This document shows positions 24,765 to 33,926 of a stretch of DNA of 57,684 nt, in pieces. The DNA comes from Acidaminobacter sp. JC074. Its GTDB lineage: Bacteria; Bacillota; Clostridia; Peptostreptococcales; Acidaminobacteraceae. Where the stretch lies: assembly GCF_022496765.1 (NCBI RefSeq), contig NZ_VANV01000031.1, forward strand, positions 1 to 57,684, read 5' to 3'. The notes beneath the pieces are model-generated. The model was given only the letters and a program-made list of their open reading frames with translations. It did not search any database and had not been told where the DNA came from. Numbering within the stretch: the stretch's first letter is position 1; every line of letters starts with the position of its first letter. The position numbers were made by a program, and so were the translations under genes.

Positions 24765-26759
24765 ATGAATTTAAATATAGGGATTATATCAGGGGTACTG
24801 AGCACATCGATAGCACTGAAGAAACAGTTGATGGAGTATTCGGAGACGTTTAAGGACATCGAATTATACGGTATAGAGGATTACTTTCCTGAAGACATTA
24901 CATGTGATTTGATGATTTATTCAAGTGACATTGTTTACAATGAAATATATGAAATGAACCGGACTATTAATGCCAAAGAGGACTTAATTGCATCTAGGAC
25001 GATTAACTTTGAAACGGTTGACGACCTGTTTAAGATCAGAAAAGGTGAGAAGGTTTATGTGGTTAATGATGCAAAGGTCACAACCTATCAGTTTATTGCT
25101 CATCTCAAGCATATTGGATTAGAAGACATAGAAATGGTTCCTTATTTTCCTGGCACAAAGATAGACAAACGCATACGGTATGCCATTTCACCAGGTACTA
25201 TTGATGGCATGCCTGAAAATATTGAAAATATGATCAATATTGGTCCACGCTTATTTGGTTTAGAAACTATCCACCAAATATTAAAGGCTGCTGGTCTTTT
25301 AGATTCATTAGACAGATCATACAGTGAAAAGTATCTGTCTAAAGTTGTAGACATCACCAAGAGGAGTGGAAGATATGCTTCAGAGGTCATGCTTTTAAAT
25401 GAAAGACTCAATCTGATCATGTCATCCATTGATGAGGGCGTCTTGGTAGTGGACACAAAAAATAAAATTTCTTTGATCAACAAACCGCTTTTGGAACTTT
25501 TAAATATGCCTTATAGAAACTTTTCAGGTGAAGGTATAGATAAAGTCATTCGTAATCAAGACATTGTAGATTTCTGTATTGGTATCAAACAAAGCCAGGA
25601 AGACCTGTTTACAATTAATCATGTGAATCTTTTATTCAGTCGCCAGAAGTTATCCTCAGGTGATATTATAGTCTTTGTCAAAAACATTGAAGAAAGAATA
25701 TTAGAGTCTAATCGCTTTAATCAGGAACTTGTTAAGAAAGGCCATATAGGGAAATATACTTTCGAACATATATTGGGTACATCACCTGCAATTATGGAGG
25801 CTAAGTATATTGCCCATAAACTTGCCAAAAGTGAATTAACTATTTTAATAGAAGGTGAAAGTGGTACTGGAAAAGAGTTGTTTGCCTCTGCCATTCACAA
25901 TGCTTCTAATAGGGCTGATAAGGCTTATCTGGCTATTAACTTTAGTGCCTTTACAGATGAACTTATAGAGAGTGAACTCTTCGGTTATGAAGACGGTGCT
26001 TTTACAGGTGCCAAAAAAGGTGGTAAGGTGGGGCTTTTTGAGTTGGCAAATGGAGGGACCCTCTTACTAGATGAGATTGGTGATATCTCACCAAAGATGC
26101 AAACCAAACTCTTAAGAGTCTTGCAAGAAGGTGAAATTATAAGAATCGGTGGTACTATCATCAAGTCGGTTGATGTAAGAATCATCGCTGCAACCAATAA
26201 AAATTTAAGACAAATGGTGGAACGAGGTGAGTTTAGAGAAGACTTGTACTATCGTTTGAAAATGGGGACGGTCAATTTGCCACCTCTGAGGGAAAGAAGA
26301 AAAGACATTCCGCTTTTGATAGAGCATTTCTTATTAGGAGAATATGAAATAACAAAAGAGGCAGAAGGTATTTTAACTCAAAAGACATGGCAGGGAAATA
26401 TAAGAGAACTTAAGGGTAGCATTGAGTATATGAAGGCTATTTCTGAAGGTAATCTATTAAGCGAAAAGACCTTGCCAAAGTCAGTAGAAGTAAAATCAAG
26501 AACCGTTTCTCTGATTACGGATCAAGAGTATCATATATTGGAGCTTGTATATAAGTGTAACAAACAAGGCATTTCATGTGGAAGACAAAACATTCAAACT
26601 ATGACTTATGATCAGCTTGGCTTAACTGAAAATCAAATCAGAGCTAGGATTAAGAAGTTGGTCCAAAAAGGGTATTTATCTTCAAGTAAAGGCAGGGCAG
26701 GCAGTTTTGTCACTGATGAAGGTATTAGGGTGTTAGACAACCACCTGTTAACCACCTAA
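24765..26759 (+). CDS. Sigma-54-dependent activator with PrpR-type sensor
   Basis: 664 residues. The N-terminal 190 residues resemble the PrpR_N sensory domain, followed by a PAS-like segment (about 215-310, SSIDEGVLVVDTKN). The AAA+ domain (about 335-560) has Walker A GESGTGKE (about 364-371), the sigma-54 contact GAFTGA (about 410-415), Walker B LLLDEIGD and an arginine region (REDLYYRLK). The C-terminus is not a Fis-type HTH but looks like a winged helix (about 585-660, MTYDQLGLTENQIRARIKKL, then GYLSSSKG). Its target is almost certainly the sigma-54 promoter about 80 bases past its stop codon, which drives the peptide-uptake operon. Confidence 0.88.
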   Translation: MNLNIGIISGVLSTSIALKKQLMEYSETFKDIELYGIEDYFPEDITCDLMIYSSDIVYNEIYEMNRTINAKEDLIASRTINFETVDDLFKIRKGEKVYVVNDAKVTTYQFIAHLKHIGLEDIEMVPYFPGTKIDKRIRYAISPGTIDGMPENIENMINIGPRLFGLETIHQILKAAGLLDSLDRSYSEKYLSKVVDITKRSGRYASEVMLLNERLNLIMSSIDEGVLVVDTKNKISLINKPLLELLNMPYRNFSGEGIDKVIRNQDIVDFCIGIKQSQEDLFTINHVNLLFSRQKLSSGDIIVFVKNIEERILESNRFNQELVKKGHIGKYTFEHILGTSPAIMEAKYIAHKLAKSELTILIEGESGTGKELFASAIHNASNRADKAYLAINFSAFTDELIESELFGYEDGAFTGAKKGGKVGLFELANGGTLLLDEIGDISPKMQTKLLRVLQEGEIIRIGGTIIKSVDVRIIAATNKNLRQMVERGEFREDLYYRLKMGTVNLPPLRERRKDIPLLIEHFLLGEYEITKEAEGILTQKTWQGNIRELKGSIEYMKAISEGNLLSEKTLPKSVEVKSRTVSLITDQEYHILELVYKCNKQGISCGRQNIQTMTYDQLGLTENQIRARIKKLVQKGYLSSSKGRAGSFVTDEGIRVLDNHLLTT

Positions 26760-26768
26760 AAACCACCT
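26739..26768 (+). repeat. Three AACCACCT repeats, candidate enhancer
   Basis: AACCACCT occurs at 26739-26746, 26750-26757 and 26761-26768, an exact 11-base period, about one DNA turn, so all sites lie on one face. They overlap the activator's last codons and lie about 75-100 bases upstream of the -24 element, where upstream activating sequences usually sit. Confidence 0.6.
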
Positions 26769-26784
26769 ATATAGAATGACTGAG

Positions 26785-26824
26785 GCATCTATTTTAGTTT
26801 TTTACTGAAATAGGTGCTATTTTT
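26785..26824 (+). terminator. Terminator of the activator gene
   Basis: 14-bp stem GCATCTATTTTAGT / ACTGAAATAGGTGC (26785-26798 with 26804-26817) with a T loop, then TATTTTT. It separates the activator from the sigma-54 promoter. The same inverted repeat could alternatively bind a protein. Confidence 0.75.
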
Positions 26825-26838
26825 ACGCTCAATTTAAC

Positions 26839-26855
26839 TTGGCATCCATTTTGCG
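26839..26855 (+). promoter_or_regulatory. Sigma-54 (-24/-12) promoter
   Basis: TTGGCATCCATTTTGCG matches TGGCAC-N5-TTGC with the GG and GC dinucleotides exactly 12 bases apart. It is about 55 bases before the GTG start of the first operon gene. Confidence 0.85.
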
Positions 26856-26907
26856 TATATTCAGAATAGACAGATAATTTACCTTAGAAATCAAAAGGGG
26901 GGAGAAA

Positions 26908-28149
26908 GTGAATTACTTTGAAGAGATTCTGTATCTGAGTCAACGCTTGTTGAAATACGAATCTGTTTATGGTCATGGTGGTATATTGGAAGATGCAGTG
27001 TTTGGCAAGACCATTGTGGACTGTCAAAAGGACATGCTGGACTATTGCCAAGCTATTGGTTTAAAGACTTTTTTAGATCCACAAGGGATGTACGCCTATG
27101 CTGAAACTGGTGAAAGTGATGAATACATCGCCATTTTAACCCATTTAGATGTGGTACCTGCAGGAGATTTAAATCATTGGGAACATCCACCCTTTGAACC
27201 TAAAATTGTAGACGATAAGCTGATTGCGCGTGGTGCAGCAGATGATAAAGTGCCAGCAGCTTTAGCTGTTTTAGCAGTTAAGCAACTGTTAGATGAAAAA
27301 GTCGACATGAAGTACCCGATTCGTATCATATTTGGATCTGATGAAGAAACAGGCTTTAGAGGCATACAAAAGTATAAGGAAATCCATAAAGCGCCCAAGT
27401 ATACCTTGGTATTTGACGGGACATTTCCATTTTCATATTCTGAAAAACATCTGCTTAATTACGAACTCCATACTGAAAGTCAAATCAAACTTCATGGCGG
27501 TCAGGGCTATAATTCAGTTATGGACCGCGTGGTATGGCATGGTAGAGACAAGATACAAGTAAAGGGCAAGTCTGCCCATGCATCTAGGCCTACACAAGGG
27601 GAAAACGCCTTGGTCAAGCTGGCTTATATGAATCCCGATTCTGATCCACTATTTGAGTTGGTCAATAATTTGATAGAACCGAGTGGTGACCATAAACTGA
27701 CTTGTCTTGAAGAGATTTATAAAAAGGATACCACCATGTGCTTTGGCATGGTAAGAGATGGGGTGATTTATGCAGATCTAAGGGTGCCACCAGAAGTAGA
27801 TTTAAATGATTTTGTAGATGCCTTTGAAGAGGAGATGAAGGCTTTGAAGATCAAACCTGTTCAGACAGATATCTTGTTTGGATCAGTAACCAACATGACT
27901 TCTGAGTTTTCTAAGACGGTTCTTTCTTGTTATCAAGATATAACAGGTGATTACGAGTCTGTACCTTTTAAAACTGGGAGTGCCACCTATGGCAGATCTT
28001 TCGAGACCAACTGTTTATCTTTTGGTCCAAGGATGAATTATCATATTACAAACACACATAAAGCAAATGAATTTATTTCATTTGATTTAATAGAAAACGC
28101 ATTTAATATTTATGTACACACACTGAAAACAATAGAGGAGGAGCTTTAG
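26908..28149 (+). CDS. M20-family dipeptidase
   Basis: 413-residue zinc metallopeptidase, no signal peptide. Metal ligands and catalytic residues are in THLDVV (His79, Asp81), GAADDK (bridging Asp112) and SDEETG (catalytic Glu146/147). A lid domain follows (about 190-310). It resembles Sapep/PepV-type dipeptidases. The GTG start is preceded by GGGGGGAG. First gene of the sigma-54 operon, one base from oppA. Known beta-Asp-Arg dipeptidases of the M20 family (CphZ) make it a candidate for cutting imported beta-aspartyl dipeptides, but general dipeptidase activity is equally compatible. Confidence 0.85.
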   Translation: MNYFEEILYLSQRLLKYESVYGHGGILEDAVFGKTIVDCQKDMLDYCQAIGLKTFLDPQGMYAYAETGESDEYIAILTHLDVVPAGDLNHWEHPPFEPKIVDDKLIARGAADDKVPAALAVLAVKQLLDEKVDMKYPIRIIFGSDEETGFRGIQKYKEIHKAPKYTLVFDGTFPFSYSEKHLLNYELHTESQIKLHGGQGYNSVMDRVVWHGRDKIQVKGKSAHASRPTQGENALVKLAYMNPDSDPLFELVNNLIEPSGDHKLTCLEEIYKKDTTMCFGMVRDGVIYADLRVPPEVDLNDFVDAFEEEMKALKIKPVQTDILFGSVTNMTSEFSKTVLSCYQDITGDYESVPFKTGSATYGRSFETNCLSFGPRMNYHITNTHKANEFISFDLIENAFNIYVHTLKTIEEEL

Positions 28150-28150
28150 A

Positions 28151-30106
28151 ATGAAAAGATTAGTTGCTGTATTACTTGTTTTAGCGATGACATTTAGTAT
28201 GATCGCCTGTTCAAGTGGTGATTCATCCAACACAGGAAATGTAAGTGAGACTCAAACAGAAACGTCAAGTCCACTAGATAATACAGATCCAGGAACTGTA
28301 GAAGTTGAAGAGGATGCAAAACTGGATACTTTTACATCTGTTTACTATGAGGAGATTCCAGTCTTAAATCCTTATAATTTAACCAATACAACTGAAATGA
28401 AAATGACTGCTAATACTTTAGACGGTCTTGTAGAAAACACAAATACAGGGAAATATGTACCTGCTCTAGCGGATTCCTGGGAAGTTAATGATGACTTTAC
28501 TGTTTGGACTTTCAAACTTAAAGAAGGCATCAAATGGGTAGACTATCAAGGCAATGAAACAGACTTTGAAGTGACAGCTGATGACTTTGTTGAGGCTATG
28601 CGTTATATTGCTGATCCTGATAACAATGTAACCAATGTAAAAATCGCCAGAGATAATATCAAGGGTTTTTATGATTACTACTGGGAAATTGTTGATATCC
28701 AAGATGGTGTGATTACAGGTGATGAAGATGAAGTTAGAAAGACATTTGATGATGTGATAGGTATCAAGGCTTTAGATACATACACTGTGGAATACACTTT
28801 AGAGTATCCAACACCTTACTTCTTATCTATGTTGGTAACAGAGTTATTTTTACCTATGGAAAAAGCATTTGTAGATGCAGTGGGAGACGATTATGGTTTA
28901 ACACCTGACAAGATGTTATACAACGGTGCTTACTACTTGAACAATTGGCAAAGAGACAAGCAGATCCAAATGGTAAAAAATCCATTCTATTGGGATGCTG
29001 AAAATGTAAAAATCGATAACATCAACATGTTAAAGGTTGCTGATGCGACCACATCTTTAGAGATGTTCAAAAGAGGTGAAATTGACAGTGTTGGCATCAA
29101 TGGTTTACAACTTGAATCTTTATTAGGTTCTGAATATGAAGACAATATCTACACAGATATGAAATCAACAGTCAACTACTGGTTTGCACTTAACTTTGAA
29201 TCTGTTAACCCTGAGTTTGATGCTTTTATTGATAATCACGACTTTAGAAAAGCTCTATATCACGGTCTTGACAGAACGGTTTTACAACAAGTATTTGATG
29301 CTTACAATCCAGCTAACAATTTAACCAATACAATCATTCCTTATGGTGTTGTATTTGACAACGACGGTAAAGACTATACAAGCTATGATTCACTTAAACC
29401 ATACAAAGAAGTTCATGACGGCACTTATAATCCTGAACTTGCAAAGGAATATATGGCTAAGGCTATTGCAGCTCTTGCACCAAATGGCACAATTGAAGGT
29501 GTAAGTCCTGCTACAGTTGATATGAGTCCAATAACTTCTTATGAAATAGATGGCATGTTACCAATTACCATTACATTTGTAGATTCTATGGATGCAGATA
29601 ATATTATGCTTGCTGAACTTTTTGAACTGACTGTTGAAGAGACGTTTGGTACAGATGTTGTGGATGTGGTAATCGCTCAGTTCTCAAATTCAAAGTATGA
29701 TGATGTTATTGTACCTGGTTACTTTGATATTGTATATGACTCATTCTCATTCAAGTACGCAGATCCAGCGGCACAGCTTGGTAGACTGACAACAGGCGGC
29801 TCTGTAAACGATGGTAGATACTCAGATGAAACATTTGATAATATGGTGGATGCTGCCATTGAAGAAAATGACTTAAACAAGCGTTATGAAATGTTCTCTG
29901 AAGCAGAAGCTTATTACATTGATATGGTTTATACCATTCCTTATAAATCAGCAGGTGGTGGTTACTCTATGTCTAGAACAGATCAATTCCAAACACCGTA
30001 TGGCGGATTTGGTATTACAAGATTCAAATACAAGGGTATGACAAAGTTAGATCATATCTTAACTAAAGGTGAATACTTCCAAATGAAAGAAAATGCAGGC
30101 TTCTAA
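28151..30106 (+). CDS. oppA: Peptide ABC transporter substrate-binding lipoprotein
   Basis: 651 residues. Lipoprotein signal with lipobox SMIAC, lipidated Cys20, then an acidic Ser/Thr-rich tether to about residue 60. The rest is an SBP_bac_5 (OppA/DppA) fold, with the family's LADSWEVNDDFTVWTFKL motif near 105-122. It captures peptides outside the membrane and delivers them to the permeases encoded next. Start follows GAGGAG. The exact peptide preference is not readable; the operon suggests beta-aspartyl dipeptides. Confidence 0.88.
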   Translation: MKRLVAVLLVLAMTFSMIACSSGDSSNTGNVSETQTETSSPLDNTDPGTVEVEEDAKLDTFTSVYYEEIPVLNPYNLTNTTEMKMTANTLDGLVENTNTGKYVPALADSWEVNDDFTVWTFKLKEGIKWVDYQGNETDFEVTADDFVEAMRYIADPDNNVTNVKIARDNIKGFYDYYWEIVDIQDGVITGDEDEVRKTFDDVIGIKALDTYTVEYTLEYPTPYFLSMLVTELFLPMEKAFVDAVGDDYGLTPDKMLYNGAYYLNNWQRDKQIQMVKNPFYWDAENVKIDNINMLKVADATTSLEMFKRGEIDSVGINGLQLESLLGSEYEDNIYTDMKSTVNYWFALNFESVNPEFDAFIDNHDFRKALYHGLDRTVLQQVFDAYNPANNLTNTIIPYGVVFDNDGKDYTSYDSLKPYKEVHDGTYNPELAKEYMAKAIAALAPNGTIEGVSPATVDMSPITSYEIDGMLPITITFVDSMDADNIMLAELFELTVEETFGTDVVDVVIAQFSNSKYDDVIVPGYFDIVYDSFSFKYADPAAQLGRLTTGGSVNDGRYSDETFDNMVDAAIEENDLNKRYEMFSEAEAYYIDMVYTIPYKSAGGGYSMSRTDQFQTPYGGFGITRFKYKGMTKLDHILTKGEYFQMKENAGF

Positions 30107-30108
30107 TT

Positions 30109-31047
30109 ATGCTTAAATATTTATCAAAAAGAATGTTACATTCTTTAGTAACAGTCATCATTGTATCATTTCTTATATTTGCACTCTTGAGGCTGATGCC
30201 GACAACAGGTTATTTCACCAGAAATGACTATGAACGTTTAAGTGAGTCTCAGCGTGAAATGTATCTTGAGGAGATTGGTGTGAAAGGCAATGTCTTTCTC
30301 AACTATGGTAAATTTGTATTAAACACTACAAAAGGTGACCTAGGAGATTCTATTACAGTATCTCCTGGTACCCCAGTGTCATCGATCATCGGTGAAAAGG
30401 CGGGCTATTCCATTAGCTTTGGCTTGGCAGGGGTTGCCCTCAGCCTTGTGATGGGTGTATTCCTTGGTACATTGATGGCCCAGTATAAAGACACCATTAT
30501 TGACCACATAGGGACTTTTTATGTTGTCTTTGTGCGAAGTGTCCCTAACTTGATTTACTTGTTTATGATACAGATTTTTGTCACCAAATGGCTCAATTTA
30601 CCGACTCAGTTTGTTGAAACAGATCCTAGAACATGGTTCTTGCCGGTATTTTCTATAGCCCTTGTATCGAGCGCCAATTATGCCATCTGGATCAGACGAT
30701 TCATGGTTGATGAAAAGACAAAAGATTATGTTCGTTTTAATACGTCTAAAGGCATCAGTGACACAAGAAACTTTTACGGACATATATTTAGAAATGCAGT
30801 AACACCAATTGCTCAAAGAATTCCTGTAGAGATCTTGTTAACCATAGCAGGTTTCTTAGTTGTAGAAAACCTTTATGGTATTCCAGGTATGGGCAGACTT
30901 TTAGTAACAGCGATACAAAGACAGGATAACAATCTTGTGCAGGTATTGGTACTTATATTCTCAGTACTGGGTGTAGTAGGTATCATGTTAGGTGATGTCT
31001 TGATGACGCTAATTGACCCTCGAATCAAACTATCTAAGGAGGAATAG
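30109..31047 (+). CDS. oppB: Peptide ABC transporter permease
   Basis: 312 residues, six hydrophobic helices. The conserved cytoplasmic EAA-type loop is in RNAVTPIAQRIPVEI, followed by AGFLVVENLYGIPGMGRLL, typical of OppB/DppB. One half of the membrane channel. It begins three bases after oppA with a weak ribosome site, suggesting coupled translation. Confidence 0.88.
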   Translation: MLKYLSKRMLHSLVTVIIVSFLIFALLRLMPTTGYFTRNDYERLSESQREMYLEEIGVKGNVFLNYGKFVLNTTKGDLGDSITVSPGTPVSSIIGEKAGYSISFGLAGVALSLVMGVFLGTLMAQYKDTIIDHIGTFYVVFVRSVPNLIYLFMIQIFVTKWLNLPTQFVETDPRTWFLPVFSIALVSSANYAIWIRRFMVDEKTKDYVRFNTSKGISDTRNFYGHIFRNAVTPIAQRIPVEILLTIAGFLVVENLYGIPGMGRLLVTAIQRQDNNLVQVLVLIFSVLGVVGIMLGDVLMTLIDPRIKLSKEE

Positions 31048-31049
31048 GA

Positions 31050-31964
31050 TTGGAAAATCAAAATCTGTTTAAATATGCCAATCGTACGATAGAAGAATTT
31101 CATATCGACACTGAAAATGTCTATTCCTACTGGCATGAGACCTTTAAGAAATTTTTTAGATCTAAGATGGCCACGGTCCTATCTATAGGCGTGGTAGGTC
31201 TATTAATCTTTACCATTGTCTATACCTTGTTTTCATCGACAGATCCATATGCAAAGTCTAAGATGATTTTAGATTGGAACCAACCAGCCTCTTCTGAGCA
31301 CTGGTTTGGAACAGACCATTTAGGACGAGATATTTTTGCAAGAACTTGGTATGGTGTCAAAACATCGTTACTACTAAGCTTGACAGTTGGCTGTATCGAT
31401 ATGTTCTTTGGTGTTATTACAGGCTTGTTCTGGGGTTATGTTAGAAAAGCAGACCGCTTTATGACGGAACTTTATAACATCATCTCTAATATACCAAGAA
31501 CCATTATTTTAATCCTGCTATCCTACCTATTATCACCTGGCTTTTCAACAATTGTTTTAGGCCTTTGCTTAACAGGATGGATAAAGGTTGCCAGATTTAT
31601 CAGAAATAAGGTATTTACCATAAGAGATGCTGAGTACAATATTGCATCTAGATCTTTAGGCACACAGACTAATAAGATTATGTTTAAAAACATACTACCT
31701 TTTTTAGTCAGTATCATCATTTTAGAAACAGCGATTACTGTTCCTTATACAATTGGTTCAGAAGTTTTTCTAGGTTATATTGGTTTAGGCCTACCTCAGT
31801 CAACTATTTCACTAGGAACCTTGGTACAATCAGGTATTTCTTCATTCCAAGCCTATCCGTCGCAACTGGTATATCCAACAGTCATATTGTCATTTATCAC
31901 TGTTTCCTTTTATCTATTAGGAAATAAACTATCAGATGTAAGTGAGCCAAAGAATTATGAATAA
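31050..31964 (+). CDS. oppC: Peptide ABC transporter permease
   Basis: 304 residues. The OppC signature FGTDHLGRDIFAR (about 88-100) follows the first membrane helix; five more helices and the EAA-type loop (SRSLGTQTNKIMFKNILP) follow. The second half of the channel. It starts with TTG: GGAGG lies 8 bases upstream and the next Met is residue 40, beyond a conserved N-terminal part. Confidence 0.87.
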   Translation: MENQNLFKYANRTIEEFHIDTENVYSYWHETFKKFFRSKMATVLSIGVVGLLIFTIVYTLFSSTDPYAKSKMILDWNQPASSEHWFGTDHLGRDIFARTWYGVKTSLLLSLTVGCIDMFFGVITGLFWGYVRKADRFMTELYNIISNIPRTIILILLSYLLSPGFSTIVLGLCLTGWIKVARFIRNKVFTIRDAEYNIASRSLGTQTNKIMFKNILPFLVSIIILETAITVPYTIGSEVFLGYIGLGLPQSTISLGTLVQSGISSFQAYPSQLVYPTVILSFITVSFYLLGNKLSDVSEPKNYE

Positions 31965-33870
31965 AATACTAGAAGTTAAAAATTTGCATGTTGCATTTCA
32001 GCTGAGAGGCAAGACCCTTAAGGTTGTTCGCGGTGTTGATTTTGATTTGAATAAAAATGAAGTTCACGCCATTGTTGGTGAAAGTGGTAGTGGTAAAAGT
32101 GTCTTTACCAAGGCCATTGCAGGCATGTTAGATGCCAATGGTCGTGTAACTGAAGGCAAGGCTTCTTTAGATGGACAAAGTCTTATTGATCTTAATAAGA
32201 AAGCCTGGCAAGAGATTAGAGGTAAGAAACTGGCTTTTGTTTTCCAAGATCCAATGACTTCATTAAATCCTCTAAAAAAAATAGGTCATCAGCTGGTAGA
32301 GGTCTTAAAGATTCACCATAAGATGAACCGAACTGATGCAAAAACGGCAGCCCTTAAACTCTTAAAAGATGTGGGTATTCATGAGGCTGAAGTACGCTAC
32401 AATCAATATCCATTTGAGTTTTCTGGTGGTATGCGTCAGCGTGTGGTTATTGCCAATGCCATTGCCTGTAAGCCGGATGTGCTTATATGTGATGAACCGA
32501 CAACAGCCCTTGATGTGACCATACAAGCACAAATACTGGACTTGTTAAAAAGTTTAAAGAAGCAGTACGGCATGAGTATGATCTTCATCACCCATGACTT
32601 AGGTGTTGTTGCCAACATAGCAGACCGTGTCAGCGTGATGTATGCAGGTGAGTTTGTTGAAACAGGAACGGCTGAAGATATTTTTTACAATGCTCAGTCA
32701 CCCTATACCTTGGCCTTGTTAAAATCATTGCCTCAACTTGGTAGAAAGGGTGATGAACTGTTTTCCTTAAAAGGCACACCACCGAGTTTAACAAAAGATA
32801 TAGTCGGGGATCCATTTGCACCGAGAAATGACATGGCTTTAGAGATAGATTTTGTTGAAAGCCCACCATTTTATGATATATCAGAAACCCACCGCGTTAA
32901 GACATGGGCTGTTGATGAAAGAGCACCAAAACGTGAAGACTTTAAGTTTCTAGAGCTTATTGAGGACTATAAGGCGCTTGATGAGAACATAGACCTTTAT
33001 CATAAGAATAGAGAAAAGGTACTCACTTTTGATAAGCTGAATGTCGAGTTTAGAAAAGGACGGCGGGTTATTAAGGCTGTTAACAATGTTTCTTTTGATA
33101 TTTATGAAGGGGAGACCTTTGCCCTAGTAGGAGAAAGCGGCAGTGGCAAGACAACCATTGGACGGACGGTTATTGGTGAAAATAGAATCAAAAGTGGTGA
33201 TATCATCTTTAAAGATGAGAGCTTGAAAAAAGGTCTTAAAAAGGAATTAAAAAAAGAAATCCAAATGATCTTCCAGGACCCCATGGCTTCATTAAATGAA
33301 AGAGCCAAAATAGAGTACATCATCTCTGAAGGATTAAGAGCCCACTATACAAAGGATGAACTAAAAGGCAAAAGAGATCTTTTAAACAGTATATTGGATG
33401 AAGTCAAGCTGCCTAGAAATGTCATCAGTAGATTCCCCCATGAGTTCTCTGGTGGACAAAGACAAAGAATAGGTATAGCAAGAGCACTTGTTATGGAACC
33501 TAAGTTTGTTATTGCAGATGAGCCAATCTCTGCTTTAGATGTTTCTATTCGAGCGGGTGTCATCAACCTTTTAAATCGTTTGAAAGAGGAGTACAAGACA
33601 ACTTATATGTTTATTGCTCATGATCTATCTATTGTTAAATTCATTGCAGACCGTGTAGGTATTTTGTACAAAGGGAGACTTGTAGAATTAGGTTATGCTC
33701 ACCATATCTTTAACAACCCGCAACATGACTATACAAAGAGTCTATTAAATGCCATTCCACATCCAGATCCGAATGTGGAAAAACATAAGAAAGTTGTTAA
33801 ATACGAAGCTACTTTTACTGGCAATGAAAGTCTTGTAGAAGTAAGTGAAGGGCATTTTGTACTGCGTTAG
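31957..33870 (+). CDS. Fused peptide ABC transporter ATPase (OppD-OppF)
   Basis: 637 residues with two complete ABC domains. Domain 1: Walker A GESGSGKS (41-48), signature FSGGMRQR, CDEPTTALD. Domain 2: Walker A GESGSGKT (about 391-398), signature FSGGQRQR, ADEPISALD. Normally OppD and OppF are separate; the fusion is seen in some bacteria. It powers import through OppB/OppC. I start at ATG 31957, overlapping oppC by 8 bases; an in-frame GTG 15 bases earlier has no ribosome site. The Cys-rich oligopeptide tail of OppD is replaced by a 90-residue linker. Confidence 0.88.
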   Translation: MNKILEVKNLHVAFQLRGKTLKVVRGVDFDLNKNEVHAIVGESGSGKSVFTKAIAGMLDANGRVTEGKASLDGQSLIDLNKKAWQEIRGKKLAFVFQDPMTSLNPLKKIGHQLVEVLKIHHKMNRTDAKTAALKLLKDVGIHEAEVRYNQYPFEFSGGMRQRVVIANAIACKPDVLICDEPTTALDVTIQAQILDLLKSLKKQYGMSMIFITHDLGVVANIADRVSVMYAGEFVETGTAEDIFYNAQSPYTLALLKSLPQLGRKGDELFSLKGTPPSLTKDIVGDPFAPRNDMALEIDFVESPPFYDISETHRVKTWAVDERAPKREDFKFLELIEDYKALDENIDLYHKNREKVLTFDKLNVEFRKGRRVIKAVNNVSFDIYEGETFALVGESGSGKTTIGRTVIGENRIKSGDIIFKDESLKKGLKKELKKEIQMIFQDPMASLNERAKIEYIISEGLRAHYTKDELKGKRDLLNSILDEVKLPRNVISRFPHEFSGGQRQRIGIARALVMEPKFVIADEPISALDVSIRAGVINLLNRLKEEYKTTYMFIAHDLSIVKFIADRVGILYKGRLVELGYAHHIFNNPQHDYTKSLLNAIPHPDPNVEKHKKVVKYEATFTGNESLVEVSEGHFVLR

Positions 33871-33881
33871 TTCATGGATGG

Positions 33882-33908
33882 ATGAAATGGTTCTCTGGAC
33901 CATTTCAT
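33882..33908 (+). other. Intercistronic hairpin
   Basis: ATGAAATGGT and ACCATTTCAT form a perfect 10-bp stem with a 7-base loop between oppDF and the amidohydrolase. No proper T-run follows (ATTTCTTATT), so RNA processing, mRNA stabilisation or partial termination is more likely than a full stop. Confidence 0.55.
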
Positions 33909-33926
33909 TTCTTATTGGAGGCAATA

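Noticed and set aside
26739..26768. CRISPR array
   Set aside because: Three 8-base repeats with 3-base gaps are far too short; no cas genes are in the window.
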